From: Methylocella silvestris BL2
GTDB lineage: Bacteria > Pseudomonadota > Alphaproteobacteria > Rhizobiales > Beijerinckiaceae
Length of the DNA stretch: 64,000 bases
Reading direction: 5' to 3'
NCBI RefSeq assembly: GCF_000021745.1
Contig: NC_011666.1
Location: forward strand, 3,871,001-3,935,000
Part shown: positions 50,970-60,101 of the stretch, piece by piece
Position numbering within the stretch: position 1 is the stretch's first letter
Layout of the letters: each line of letters starts with the position of its first letter
The notes under the pieces: model-generated
What the model saw: only the letters and a program-made list of their open reading frames with translations
Database searches by the model: none
Told to the model about the DNA's origin: nothing
Program-made: the position numbers and the translations under genes

Positions 50970-51173
50970 GGTTAAGATTCCCCCAACGCGCGGACGTTGC
51001 TGCCCGAGTATGGCGGGAAAGTGGCGGCTTGAGCGCAGGATTCGCGAAGCGCGAAACCTGTTGCAAATAGGTCTCGGTCCCCTTCATTCGCGCGCGAGGG
51101 CGGCAAGACGAAAGACTTGCGCAAGAAATTTGTGCGGCGGCCTGAGGCAAAGGCGGTTCGGCGAAAATTCGGA

Positions 51174-51953
51174 TCAGAGCTGGCGCTCGATCATCATATT
51201 CTTGATCTTCGCGATCGCTTTCGCCGGATTGAGCCCCTTCGGACAGGTTTTCGCGCAATTCATGATGGTGTGGCAGCGATAGAGACGGAACGGATCCTCG
51301 ACATTGTCGAGCCGTTCGCCCGTCGCTTCATCGCGCGAATCGATCAGCCAGCGATAGGCCTGCAACAGCACGGCGGGGCCGAGATAGCGATCGCCGTTCC
51401 ACCAATAGCTGGGGCAGGAGGTCGAGCAGCAGGCGCACAGGATGCACTCATAGAGGCCGTCGAGCTTTGCGCGATCCTCGGGCGCCTGACGCCATTCTTT
51501 TTCGGGCGTCGGTGATTTGGTCTGCAGCCAAGGCTCGATTGAGGCGTGCTGCGCATAAAAATTGGTGAGGTCCGGCACGAGATCCTTCACCACCGACATA
51601 TGCGGCAGCGGGTAGATTTTCACCGCGCCCTTGATGTCGTCGATCGCCTTGGTGCAGGCGAGCGTGTTGGCGCCGTCGATGTTCATTGCGCAGGAGCCGC
51701 AAATGCCCTCGCGGCAGGAGCGGCGGAAGGTCAGCGTCGGGTCGATCTTGGATTTGATCCAGATGATGGCGTCGAGCACCATCGGCCCGCAATCGTCGCG
51801 ATCGACATAATAAGTGTCGATGCGTGGGTTGGCGCCGTCGTCCGGGCTCCAGCGATAGATGTTGAACTCGGTCGTCCGCGTCGCAGCGCCGGGCCTTGGC
51901 CAGCTCTTGCCAGAAACGGGACGCGAGTTTTTGGGGAGAGCGAATTCAACCAT
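51174..51953 (-). CDS. sdhB: Succinate dehydrogenase iron-sulfur subunit
   Basis: Carries electrons from the flavin to ubiquinone through three clusters. The 259-residue protein has the [2Fe-2S] ligands in [20 protein letters not shown] plus AC. The [4Fe-4S] motif is [19 protein letters not shown]. The [3Fe-4S] set is in [20 protein letters not shown]. Length is typical. It is the last gene of the sdhCDAB operon, 60 bp after sdhA. Confidence 0.97.
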   Translation of the reverse strand: MVEFALPKNSRPVSGKSWPRPGAATRTTEFNIYRWSPDDGANPRIDTYYVDRDDCGPMVLDAIIWIKSKIDPTLTFRRSCREGICGSCAMNIDGANTLACTKAIDDIKGAVKIYPLPHMSVVKDLVPDLTNFYAQHASIEPWLQTKSPTPEKEWRQAPEDRAKLDGLYECILCACCSTSCPSYWWNGDRYLGPAVLLQAYRWLIDSRDEATGERLDNVEDPFRLYRCHTIMNCAKTCPKGLNPAKAIAKIKNMMIERQL

Positions 51954-52013
51954 TATTGCGTTCCCGGTGTCAGACGTGCGGGGCTTTATATGGACGGGCG
52001 GACGCGACCCGCA

Positions 52014-53852
52014 TCAATACACCCGCGCCTTCGGCTCGATGTACTGCATCTCATTGGTCATGGTGTAGCTGTGCACGGGGCGGTAATCGATCGAGACCGA
52101 ATGTGCGTCCGGATCGATCGAGGCCAGCGTATGCTTCATCCAGTTCACATCGTCGCGCTGTGTGTAGTCTTCACGCGCGTGGGCGCCGCGCGATTCGGTG
52201 CGGTTGACGGCGCCGTCCATGGTGACGACGGCCTGAATGATGAGATTGTCGAATTCCAGCGTCTCGACGAGATCGGAATTCCAGATCAGCGAACGGTCGG
52301 TGACGCCGACCTGATCCTTCGCTCGCCATACCTCATGAATCCGTTTCGAGCCCTCTTCCAGAACCTCGCCGGTGCGGTAAACGGCGCAATGGTCCTGCAT
52401 CACCTTCTGCATGCGCAGCCGCAGCTCCGCCGTCGGGATCGAGCCCTTGGCGAAGCGCAACCCGTCGAGCCGGGCGAGCGCCTTATCGGCCGAGTCGGCC
52501 GGCAATTCGGCCTGTTTCGCGCCGGCGGTGACGATCTCGGCGGCGCGGATGCCGGCGGCGCGGCCGAACACGACAAGATCGATCAGCGAATTGGAGCCGA
52601 GCCGGTTCGCGCCATGCACGGAGACGCAGGCGGCCTCGCCAAGCGCCATCAGGCCGGGCACGATCACGTCCGGGTCGCCGTCCTTCTTGATGACGACTTC
52701 GCCGTGATAATTGGTCGGGATGCCGCCCATATTGTAATGCACCGTCGGCAGCACCGGGATCGGCGCCTTGGTGAGGTCGACGCCAGCGAAAATCTTGGCG
52801 CTTTCGGAAATGCCGGGCAGACGCTCATGCAGGATTTTCGGGTCGAGATGATCGAGATGGAGGTGGATGTGATCCTTGTTCTTGCCGACGCCGCGGCCTT
52901 CGCGGATTTCCATCGTCATGGCGCGTGAGACCATGTCGCGCGGCGCGAGATCTTTGACGGAGGGCGCGTAGCGCTCCATGAAGCGCTCGCCGGCGCCATT
53001 GGTCAGATAGCCGCCTTCGCCGCGCGCGCCCTCGGTGATGAGGCAGCCTGCGCCATAGATGCCAGTCGGATGGAATTGCACGAATTCCATGTCCTGCAGC
53101 GGCAGTCCGGCGCGCAAAACCATGGCGTTGCCGTCGCCGGTGCAAGTATGCGCTGAGGTCGCCGAGAAATAGGCGCGGCCATAGCCGCCGGTGGCGAGAA
53201 TGACGAGCTGCGCGCGGAAGCGGTGGATGGTGCCGTCATCGAGTTTCAGGCAGACGACGCCGCGGCAGCGGCCGTCCTCCATGATGAGGTCGATGGCGAA
53301 ATATTCTATGAAGAATTCAGTGTTATAGCGCAGCGCCTGGCCATACAGCGTGTGCAGCATGGCGTGGCCGGTGCGGTCGGCGGCGGCGCAGGTGCGCTGC
53401 GCCGGCGGGCCCTTGCCGAAATCGGTGGTCATGCCGCCGAATGGGCGCTGATAGATGCGGCCGTCTTCCGTGCGGGAGAACGGCACGCCCCAATGTTCGA
53501 GTTCATAGACGGCGGCCGGCGCGTTGCGGCAGAGATATTCGATCGAATCCTGATCGCCCAGCCAGTCCGACCCCTTGACGGTGTCGTACATGTGCCATTT
53601 CCAATTGTCCGGCCCCATATTGGCGAGCGATGCGGCGACGCCGCCCTGCGCCGCAACCGTGTGCGAGCGGGTTGGAAAGACCTTGCTGATACAGGCCGTG
53701 CGAAGTCCGGCCTGCGAGCAGCCGACGGTGGCGCGAAGGCCGGCGCCCCCGGCGCCGACGACGATCACGTCAAAGCTGTGATCGATGATCGGATAAGCGG
53801 CTCCAAGCCGCGCCGGTCCGGCGGCGCCGTTCGACGTGCTGCCTAACGCCAT
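52014..53852 (-). CDS. sdhA: Succinate dehydrogenase flavoprotein subunit
   Basis: Oxidises succinate to fumarate with covalently bound FAD. The 612-residue protein has the dinucleotide-binding [20 protein letters not shown], the flavinylated His in [20 protein letters not shown], the active-site block [20 protein letters not shown] and the catalytic Arg region with [20 protein letters not shown]. The C-terminus ([20 protein letters not shown]) is complete. It lies between the anchor genes and sdhB in the standard order. Confidence 0.98.
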   Translation of the reverse strand: MALGSTSNGAAGPARLGAAYPIIDHSFDVIVVGAGGAGLRATVGCSQAGLRTACISKVFPTRSHTVAAQGGVAASLANMGPDNWKWHMYDTVKGSDWLGDQDSIEYLCRNAPAAVYELEHWGVPFSRTEDGRIYQRPFGGMTTDFGKGPPAQRTCAAADRTGHAMLHTLYGQALRYNTEFFIEYFAIDLIMEDGRCRGVVCLKLDDGTIHRFRAQLVILATGGYGRAYFSATSAHTCTGDGNAMVLRAGLPLQDMEFVQFHPTGIYGAGCLITEGARGEGGYLTNGAGERFMERYAPSVKDLAPRDMVSRAMTMEIREGRGVGKNKDHIHLHLDHLDPKILHERLPGISESAKIFAGVDLTKAPIPVLPTVHYNMGGIPTNYHGEVVIKKDGDPDVIVPGLMALGEAACVSVHGANRLGSNSLIDLVVFGRAAGIRAAEIVTAGAKQAELPADSADKALARLDGLRFAKGSIPTAELRLRMQKVMQDHCAVYRTGEVLEEGSKRIHEVWRAKDQVGVTDRSLIWNSDLVETLEFDNLIIQAVVTMDGAVNRTESRGAHAREDYTQRDDVNWMKHTLASIDPDAHSVSIDYRPVHSYTMTNEMQYIEPKARVY

Positions 53853-53920
53853 TCTATCGCCTTTCCACTTCTTTTTTTGCTATCGGCTGTCAGATTGTTC
53901 GGCGCTGCGCCAGCTCGGGC

Positions 53921-54310
53921 TCAGCTCAGCCCGAGCTTGACGACCGCGAAAACGGAGGCGAGGGCGATCGCCGCGCTGAAACAGAAATTGCCGACGAGCG
54001 CCCATTCCTTGGCGTGCGGGGCGTGAATGTAATCATCGATGATCGACTGCATGCCGAGCTTCATATGCCAGCATCCGGCGAGGATGAAGAGAAGCAGCAC
54101 AATCGCCGGCAGCGGATGGCCAAGTTCGGCTTTCACGCCGGCATAGTCTTTATGCATCAGCGAAAGCATGACCCAGACGAAGCCGATGGCCAGCGGCAGC
54201 AGCGCGACGGAAGTGACATGCATGCTCCAGGCGTCGCTCGCGCCCGACTTGGCCGAGCCGAGAAAGCCCTTTCGCACGGGGCTGCGGGAAGATGATTTGT
54301 CATGCGCCAT
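53921..54310 (-). CDS. sdhD: Succinate dehydrogenase membrane anchor subunit
   Basis: With SdhC it binds heme b and ubiquinone and holds SdhAB on the membrane. The 129-residue protein has three membrane helices (about 30-52, 62-82 and 102-125). The conserved heme-side segment is WHMKLGMQSIIDDYIHAPHA, with His and the quinone-site Asp-Tyr. It begins MAHDKSSSRSPVRKGFLGSA. It follows sdhC by 57 bp and precedes sdhA by 68 bp. Confidence 0.93.
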   Translation of the reverse strand: MAHDKSSSRSPVRKGFLGSAKSGASDAWSMHVTSVALLPLAIGFVWVMLSLMHKDYAGVKAELGHPLPAIVLLLFILAGCWHMKLGMQSIIDDYIHAPHAKEWALVGNFCFSAAIALASVFAVVKLGLS

Positions 54311-54367
54311 GAGAATGCGGCTCCTGAAGCGTCGGCCACGCGGGGACGGCGCGCTGCGGCGCGCCGG

Positions 54368-54778
54368 TCAGGCGCGCAACGCCACGCATACCCACACAAG
54401 CAGGGTCAGCGCAATTCCGCCAATGAGCGTAGCCCAGGCCAGCCATTCGCGTTCCGGATCGTCGAGGCCATAGCCGAGATCCCAGATCAGATGGCGGACG
54501 CCGCCGAGCAAATGGTGGAACAGGGCCCAGGTGAAGCCGAACAGAACGAGCTTGCCGAAAAAGGAGCTGACGACGTGCGAGGCCGCGGCGAAGGCTCCGG
54601 GGCCGGAGGCGGCGGAGATCAGAAACCAGGCCAGCAGCAAGGTTCCGCCATAGAGCGCGGCCCCGGTGATGCGATGGACGATCGACATCATCATGGTCAG
54701 GGTCGGCCGATAGATTTGCAGATGCGGCGATAAGGGCCGGCTCGCGGGTCCGCCGGATTTCAACTCGACCTCGGTCAT
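54368..54778 (-). CDS. sdhC: Succinate dehydrogenase cytochrome b556 subunit
   Basis: The first gene of sdhCDAB. The 136-residue protein has three membrane helices and the family motifs RPLSPHLQIYRPTLTMMMSI (quinone-site Ser and Arg region) and VHRITGAALYGG. The heme-ligand segment is HHLLGGVRHLIWDLGYGLDD. The start MTEVELKSGG lies just inside a 306-bp divergent intergenic region that must hold the operon promoter. Confidence 0.95.
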   Translation of the reverse strand: MTEVELKSGGPASRPLSPHLQIYRPTLTMMMSIVHRITGAALYGGTLLLAWFLISAASGPGAFAAASHVVSSFFGKLVLFGFTWALFHHLLGGVRHLIWDLGYGLDDPEREWLAWATLIGGIALTLLVWVCVALRA

Positions 54779-55084
54779 TTACGCTGCACCCGATTGTCAT
54801 GAGCTAAGCTTCGCCTTTCCTTATCGCAAACCCGGATGGCGGGCAAACCTAATCGAGGCGCGAAAATGGCGGGCGGCTCGCGCCTCTTCGGGCGCCTGCA
54901 GCAACGGCTTTGCTTGTTGCCAAAGCGCGCGCCGCAGTAGAAGAATATGACGCCGCCAGAAGCGTTTCGGCCGCGGTCTTGCCGCGATCGGGAGCCGCCT
55001 CCTTGTCGCCCTGCCGCGTCGTACGCGCGTCGGGGCGTGGCGGAGATTGCGGGTGAGAGATTGTCCTCCTTAAGAGATCGGGCG
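54779..55084. other. Divergent intergenic region sdhC / hydrolase gene
   Basis: 306 bp between sdhC and the divergent hydrolase-fold gene. In-frame codons upstream of the hydrolase start are Arg/Pro-rich and unlikely to be coding. The sdh promoter is expected near 54790-54850, but no element could be named with confidence. Confidence 0.4.
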
Positions 55085-56080
55085 ATGGCTAAAGAGACGA
55101 GCAACGCGCCCGACGGAGGCTTTCCCCGTCCGCCCTTCGGCTCGCCGCTCGATCTTGCGCCGATTTTTCGCGCGCGGATCTGTCGCGAGCGCCGCGGCGC
55201 GCTCGCCGTCGGGCTCGCGTGTGTCGTGTCGCTATTCGCCATCGGCGCGCCGCCGGCCGCGGCCGCTTCCGGGCGAATCACCGTCCAGTCGGGCGGAGTT
55301 GCGCGGACGGCGCTGCTCGTGCAGCAGCGCAGGCTGAAACAGGCCCGCCGCCCGCTGGTCGTCATCCTGCGGCAGGCCCGCGAGAAAGGGCCGCATCAGC
55401 GACGGCTGTTCGGGCTTGAGGAAATGTCCGGGTCCGGCGGCCCGATTCTCGTCTATCCGGATCCGCTCGGCGGCCGCTGGAGCTCAGGGCCCGGCGCCGA
55501 CGCCGCCTTCATCCGGGATCTGATCGCACAGCTGGTGTCCGACGGGCTTGTCGATCGGCGCAAGGTTTTCCTGGTCGGAATCGGCGACGGCGGCTTTCCC
55601 GCTCTCCAGCTCGCCTGCGACAATGCGCCGAGTCTGGCCGGCGTTGCGACCGCGATCAGCGCCATGCCTGTCGATGTTGCCGCGGCCTGCAAACCGTCGC
55701 GGCCGGTTCCTTTCATGATCATCGCCGGCACGGCGGATCCCGTGATTCCCTTTGCCGGCGGCAAGAGCAGTCTTACCGATCAAAAAAGCGACGTCGCCTC
55801 GGTCGATGCGATTTTGGCGATCTTTGGAAAGGCCGCGGGTTGCGGCGAGAGCCGCACGACCACGGCGATCCCCGACCGCGACCCGCGCGACGGCACGCGG
55901 GCCTATGTCGACCGGCTGAACGGCTGCAAAGTTCCGGTCGAATTGCTGCGCGTCGAAGGCGGCGGTCATTCGCTTCCGGGGCGTCCGCTCACGGGCGATG
56001 CGCCGCGCTCGGGGCCCCACAATAACGACCTTGAAGCCGCGCGGCTGATCTGGGACTTTTTCCGCAAGGCTGGGGGCTGA
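55085..56080 (+). CDS. LpqC/PHB-depolymerase-like hydrolase-fold protein without catalytic Ser
   Basis: A 331-residue protein with an N-terminal membrane anchor or signal (about residues 38-58, ALAVGLACVVSLFAIGAPPA) and an alpha/beta-hydrolase domain resembling the LpqC/poly-3-hydroxybutyrate depolymerase esterases. The nucleophile elbow, normally G-x-S-x-G, reads VGIGDGG (residues 164-170), with Gly167 in the Ser position. The acid is kept in IIAGTADPVIPFAGG (about 217) and the His in VEGGGHSLPGR (about 294). It may thus be a pseudoenzyme or use another mechanism. ATG 55085 was chosen because upstream codons look non-coding. It converges with the DUF167 gene 16 bp away. Confidence 0.82.
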   Translation: MAKETSNAPDGGFPRPPFGSPLDLAPIFRARICRERRGALAVGLACVVSLFAIGAPPAAAASGRITVQSGGVARTALLVQQRRLKQARRPLVVILRQAREKGPHQRRLFGLEEMSGSGGPILVYPDPLGGRWSSGPGADAAFIRDLIAQLVSDGLVDRRKVFLVGIGDGGFPALQLACDNAPSLAGVATAISAMPVDVAAACKPSRPVPFMIIAGTADPVIPFAGGKSSLTDQKSDVASVDAILAIFGKAAGCGESRTTTAIPDRDPRDGTRAYVDRLNGCKVPVELLRVEGGGHSLPGRPLTGDAPRSGPHNNDLEAARLIWDFFRKAGG

Positions 56081-56096
56081 CGGTCTTGCGCGGCGC

Positions 56097-56453
56097 TTAA
56101 GCCCGAACCGCGCGCGCCGCCAATTCCGCAAGGCTTTGCTGAAGCGTTTCAGGATCGCCGGTGAGACATAGGGTTTTGAGGCGGGCCGTCGCGCCGGCCT
56201 CAACGCGCACAGCGGAGGGCGCGAGCCGCAATGCTTTGGCGACGAGCCGGATCAGCGCGGCGTTGGCCTCGCCGTCCTGCGGCGCCGCGCGCACCCGGGC
56301 CTTGAGCACGGCGCGCCCATCGGACAATTGACTGGCGCCCTCGATCTCGTCGCGCGCGCTTTTGGGCGTCAGCCGCACCGTCAGAACGACGTCGGAGCCG
56401 CGCCGCATCCAGGGAATCGGCGTAGCCTCGCCCGGGTTGGCGCAAGCGCTCAA
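56097..56453 (-). CDS. DUF167 (YggU-type) protein
   Basis: A 118-residue protein of the YggU/DUF167 family. It has DVVLTVRLTPKSARDEIEGA, AVLKARVRAAPQDGEANAAL and IRLVAKALRLAPSAVRVEAG, all typical. The function is unknown; the fold is a small alpha/beta domain. Its ATG overlaps the stop of the YggT-family gene by 4 bp. The yggT-yggU pairing is common in bacteria and supports both calls. Confidence 0.92.
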   Translation of the reverse strand: MSACANPGEATPIPWMRRGSDVVLTVRLTPKSARDEIEGASQLSDGRAVLKARVRAAPQDGEANAALIRLVAKALRLAPSAVRVEAGATARLKTLCLTGDPETLQQSLAELAARAVRA

Positions 56454-56740
56454 AAGACGTTCGGATAGATATATTGAATGATGATTCGCTGGATCAGGAA
56501 GATAATCAGAAACAGGACGATAGGCGAAATATCGAGGCCGCCGAAGCTTGGCAGCATCTGCCGGATCGGACGCAGCACAGGCTCGGTCAACGCATTGACC
56601 GCGTTAACGATGGCGCGCACGACGTCATTATAAGTATTGATGACGTTGAAGGCGACGAGCCAGGACAGAATGACGGCGGCGATCACGACATAAGTATAAA
56701 GGTCGAGAACGAGCAGAATAACATCTAGAAGAGCGCGCAT
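56450..56740 (-). CDS. YggT-family membrane protein
   Basis: A 96-residue inner-membrane protein with two hydrophobic segments (about 5-28 and 68-90). The YggT motif between them includes LSWLVAFNVINTYNDVVRAI and LTEPVLRPIRQMLPSFGGLD. The family is linked to osmotic stress tolerance and, in some bacteria, to cell division or envelope roles; the precise role is unknown. The start ATG 56738-56740 (MRALLDVILLVLDLY) is preferred, because a longer reading adds an Arg-rich stretch without coding character. Coupled to the DUF167 gene. Confidence 0.9.
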   Translation of the reverse strand: MRALLDVILLVLDLYTYVVIAAVILSWLVAFNVINTYNDVVRAIVNAVNALTEPVLRPIRQMLPSFGGLDISPIVLFLIIFLIQRIIIQYIYPNVF

Positions 56741-56894
56741 TGGATCTCCGAAGCCTTGAGCCCGCGTGTCCCGTTTACGCGGCTTGAGCCGAACTGGCAA
56801 GACGGCCGCTGAAACCGCCTATTCGGCAAGGCGTAACGGAGCGCGCGGCAGACCCTTGCGCCTCACCGCGCAGTCGCGTAAACAGCGGCTGGCC

Positions 56895-56970
56895 GGGGCT
56901 GTAGCTCAGATGGGAGAGCGCTGCAATCGCACTGCAGAGGTCAGGGGTTCGATTCCCCTCAGCTCCACCA
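56895..56970 (+). tRNA. tRNA-Ala (anticodon CGC)
   Basis: 76 nt with encoded CCA. The acceptor stem GGGGCTG/CAGCTCC has the G3-U70 pair that identifies alanine tRNAs. The D arm is GCTCAGATGGGAGAGC. The anticodon stem is CTGCA/TGCAG with loop ATCGCAC, so the anticodon is CGC (codon GCG). The T arm is AGGGGTTCGATTCCCCT. The defence island begins just beyond its 3' end, so the tRNA is a likely integration site. Confidence 0.97.
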
Positions 56971-57441
56971 AGTATCATGTCTAATAGATTGATATTGTGG
57001 GCTATTTTTATTGGCGCTGGTCTTCGACCCCACTTTTAGCCCCACTATCTACCAATCCATTTATCCTCTTTGGCTTTGGGCTCTGCCCCAAATGGGCCGC
57101 CATGCTCGCGCCCGTCGCGCGCCGCCCGCTCTCCGATGATTTCGGGTCTCTTAATTTTTTCTATGCTTCATTTGGGCGTCAGAAAATCCTGATAATCCAG
57201 AATTAAGTAAGTGTATGTATTTAAATGATTTTAAGAGATTGTTTTCTGAAATGGCGAGATCCAGAAAATAAGGAAGCCTATTCCTTAATTGGAGAACATG
57301 AATATTTTTCAATATGTTAGAGGGATCTATTTTCTGGACGGATGACATTTCCAGAAAGTGGCGTGAGCTTGGAGCCTGGCTTGCTGCATATCTGGCCCGC
57401 GTCGATGGCCTCATGTCCTCTCGGTCTGACGGCGCTGGGGC
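56971..57441. repeat. AT-rich region with clustered CAGAAAA motifs and inverted repeats
   Basis: No gene. A direct repeat CCCCACT occurs at 57028-57034 and 57040-57046. The motif CAGAAA(A) occurs five times in alternating orientation: TCAGAAAA 57179-57186, TTTTCTGA 57242-57249, TCCAGAAAATA 57260-57270, TATTTTCTGGA 57328-57338 and TCCAGAAA near 57349-57356. The first four form two closed inverted repeats of 8 and 11 bp. Inside the second lie a perfect hairpin AAGGAA-GCCTA-TTCCTT (57270-57286) and AACAT/ATGTT (57295-57318). Likely recombinase arm sites or a structured RNA; the function is inference. Confidence 0.55.
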
Positions 57442-57845
57442 GTGGCGTTCGTTCGATTTCGGGCCTGCGCCAATCTCACTGAACTCGAGGATGGCGAATA
57501 TCGGGACCTGCGCTCCATTTTGACGGGCGAAGATGGGTCAAGGGAAAGCGCGCGGGATTACAGCGATGCCCGTGCCGGCCGAAAGGCGAACACCGCCGCC
57601 AAAACGGCGAAAGCCCGCGAGGCTGAACGCAAATCGCGAAAGAAGCCTTCCGATGCCAAGGACCGGATGCTTGAAGCGGGGGCTGCCGCCCCTCGTGACG
57701 CGACGCTCTCGCTGACCGTCCGCGCGACGGCGCCGACGAAATCCAGCGCCAGCCACCCGGCGCGGCGCTGGAACAGGCGATGCCGGACTATGCCCGCCCG
57801 CGGGATCAGGCGCGGGCCTGGAGGACCCGTCCAAAGCCAACTTGA
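57442..57845 (+). pseudogene. Possible decayed reading frame before the antitoxin gene
   Basis: One frame from 57442 reads plausibly (NLTELEDGEYRDLRSILTGE, then a Lys/Ala-rich helix TAAKTAKAREAERKSRKKPS). Its sense fades near 57695. From there a second frame, open from 57699 and ending at TGA 57843-57845, reads naturally (PPGAALEQAMPDYARPRDQA). This suggests one gene broken by a frameshift. I recognise neither half. It could also be chance open frames in GC-rich DNA. No start with a ribosome binding site was found. Confidence 0.3.
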
Positions 57846-57898
57846 TAAAGGGGCCAAAATGGCCAAAAGTAACCTTTGATTCGGACAAGGGCCACGCC

Positions 57899-58123
57899 AT
57901 GCAAAGCATGTCGGCGAAGGACGCCAAATACGGCTTCGGACGCCTGATTGATCTCGCGCGTTCGGAGCCGGTCGTGGTTGAAAAGCATGGTCGTCCCGTC
58001 GTGGTGGTGCTGGCGATCGAGGAATATGCGCGCCTGCGCGACGGTGCGAGCGGCGCCGCAACGCCATCGGTTGCGGCGCCCATCAAGCCGGCGGCGAAGC
58101 GTACGAGAACGGAACGGGCATGA
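57899..58123 (+). CDS. Phd/YefM-type antitoxin-like protein
   Basis: A 74-residue protein from the ATG at 57899 (MQSMSAKDAKYGFGRLIDLA). The Phd/YefM pattern is clear: an N-terminal DNA-binding half with the KYGFGRLIDLA helix, then RSEPVVVEKHGRPVVVVLAI and EEYARLRDG. A Lys/Arg-rich tail closes it. No RelE, Doc or PIN-type toxin follows. Instead the stop overlaps the presumed original hsdM start (ATGA at 58120-58123), so it heads the restriction operon. It may act as a transcriptional repressor of the operon rather than as half of a toxin pair. Confidence 0.85.
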   Translation: MQSMSAKDAKYGFGRLIDLARSEPVVVEKHGRPVVVVLAIEEYARLRDGASGAATPSVAAPIKPAAKRTRTERA

Positions 58124-60101
58124 GCAACGGCGATCTCAACTGGATCACAAACTTCATATGGGGATCGCCGATGACGCCCTGCGCGATCTCTATGTGCGCG
58201 GCAAATACCGCGATGTGATCCTGCCGATGATGGTTCTGCGCCGTCTGGATGCGGTGCTGGAACCGACCAAGGCCGCCGTCCTTTCGATGAAGGACAACCT
58301 CGACAAAGCGGGCATCACCAATCAGGACGCCGCGCTTCGCCAGGCGGCGGGGCAGGCTTTCTATAACACGTCGCGCTTCAAACTTCGCGATCTTCGCAAT
58401 CGCGCGTCGCAATCCCAGTTGAAGGCCGATTTCGAGGCCTTCCTGGACGGCTTCTCGCCGAACGTGCAGGAGATCCTCGACAACTTCGAGTTCCGTAATC
58501 AGTTGCCGAAGCTTTCGAAGGCCGACGTGCTCGGAACGCTGATCGAGAAGTTCCTAGATAGCTCGATCAATCTCGGCCCGAAGCCTGTGCTAAACGGCGA
58601 CGGCTCGGTGAAGCATCCCGGTCTCGATAACCATGCGATGGGGACGATCTTTGAGGAGCTGGTTCGCCGCTTCAACGAAGCGAACAACGAGGAAGCGGGC
58701 GAGCACTGGACGCCGCGCGATGCCGTAAAACTCATGGCGAAGCTGATCTTCGTGCCGATCGCCGATCAAATTCAATCCGGCACTTACCTCCTGTATGACG
58801 GCGCCTGTGGAACCGGCGGCATGCTGACGGTCGCCGAAGAAACACTGAACGAACTTGCCGAAAAGCACGGCAAGCAGGTCTCGACTCACCTCTTCGGGCA
58901 GGAGATCAACGGCGAGACCTACGCTATCGCCAAGGCCGATCTGCTGCTCAAGGGCGAAGGCGAGGAGGCCGACAATATCGTCGGCGGGCCGGAATGGTCG
59001 ACGCTGGCGAATGATGCCTTCCCGTCGAAGGAATTCGACTTCATGCTGTCGAACCCGCCCTATGGGAAGAGCTGGAAATCCGACCAAGAGCGCATGGGCG
59101 GCAAGTCCGGCATGCGCGATCCGCGCTTCGTGATCGAGCACGCGGGCGATGCCGAATATAGCCTCGTCACGCGCTCCAGCGACGGACAGATGCTGTTCCT
59201 GGCGAACATGCTGTCGAAGATGAAGCACAACACGCCGCTGGGCTCGCGCATCGCCGAGGTGCACAACGGCTCGTCGCTGTTCACCGGCGACGCGGGCTCT
59301 GGCGAAAGCAATGTGCGGCGCTGGATCATCGAGAACGACTGGTGTGAGGCCATCGTCGCCCTGCCGCTTAACATGTTCTATAACACCGGCATTGCCACCT
59401 ATGTCTGGGTGCTGTCGAACCGTAAGCCAGGCAACCGGCGCGGCAAGGTGCAGCTGATAGACGCGACCGCGTGGTTCCGACCGCTGCGCAAGAACCTCGG
59501 CAAAAAGAACTGCGAACTGGCCGACGCCGATATCGAGCGCATTCTTCAAGCCTTCATCGCCTTCCAACCGACCGAGCAATCCCGCATCTTCGACAATGCG
59601 GAGTTCGGTTATTCGAAGGTCACGGTCGAGCGGCCCTTGCGCGCGCGCGGAATCGACACCACTCGCGCGTATGCGCCGAAGGAGATCAAGGCGCTGAAGG
59701 ATGACGGCCGGACCGCCGAGGACGGCGCGCCGGTCATCCGCCGCATTCACAAGCCGGGCAAGGTTGAGGCCGATCCGCTGCGCGGGCTTTTCCCGCTCAC
59801 CATCGACGGCAAGCGATGTGTTGTGGAATACGAGCCCGATAGCGACTTGCGCGACACCGAGACAGTGCCGTTGAAGGAGCCGGGCGGCATCGAGGCCTTC
59901 ATCCGCCGGGAGGTGTTGCCGCATGCACCCGACGCCTGGATCGACGAGGCCAAGACCACGATCGGCTATGAAGTCAGCTTCACCCGTTATTTCTATAAAC
60001 CGCAGCCGCTGCGCCCGCTGGACGCCATCCGCGCCGATATTCTTGCGCTGGAACGTGAAACCGACGGTCTGATGGCGGACATCATCGGGGCGAGGCGATG
60101 A
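58120..60101 (+). pseudogene. hsdM: Type I restriction-modification methyltransferase HsdM, N-terminal frameshift
   Basis: HsdM methylates adenine and, with HsdS and HsdR, forms the type I enzyme. The ATG at 58120, coupled to the upstream stop, reads MSNGDLNWITNFIWG. The frame must then move by one base near 58160-58164 to continue IADDALRDLYVRGKYRDVIL, the standard HsdM N-terminus. As written, translation from 58120 stops after 32 codons. An in-frame ATG at 58158 could start a protein lacking about 14 residues, without a good ribosome binding site. Downstream the gene is intact: LLYDGACGTGGMLTVAEETL (SAM site), FDFMLSNPPYGKSWKSD (catalytic NPPY) and a full C-terminus. It is either a one-base deletion or a sequence error. 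Confidence 0.85.

Noticed and set aside
54947-55084. Extended N-terminus of the hydrolase-fold protein
   Set aside because: The Arg/Pro/Cys-rich sequence looks like translated promoter DNA. The ATG at 55085 gives a normal signal/anchor layout.
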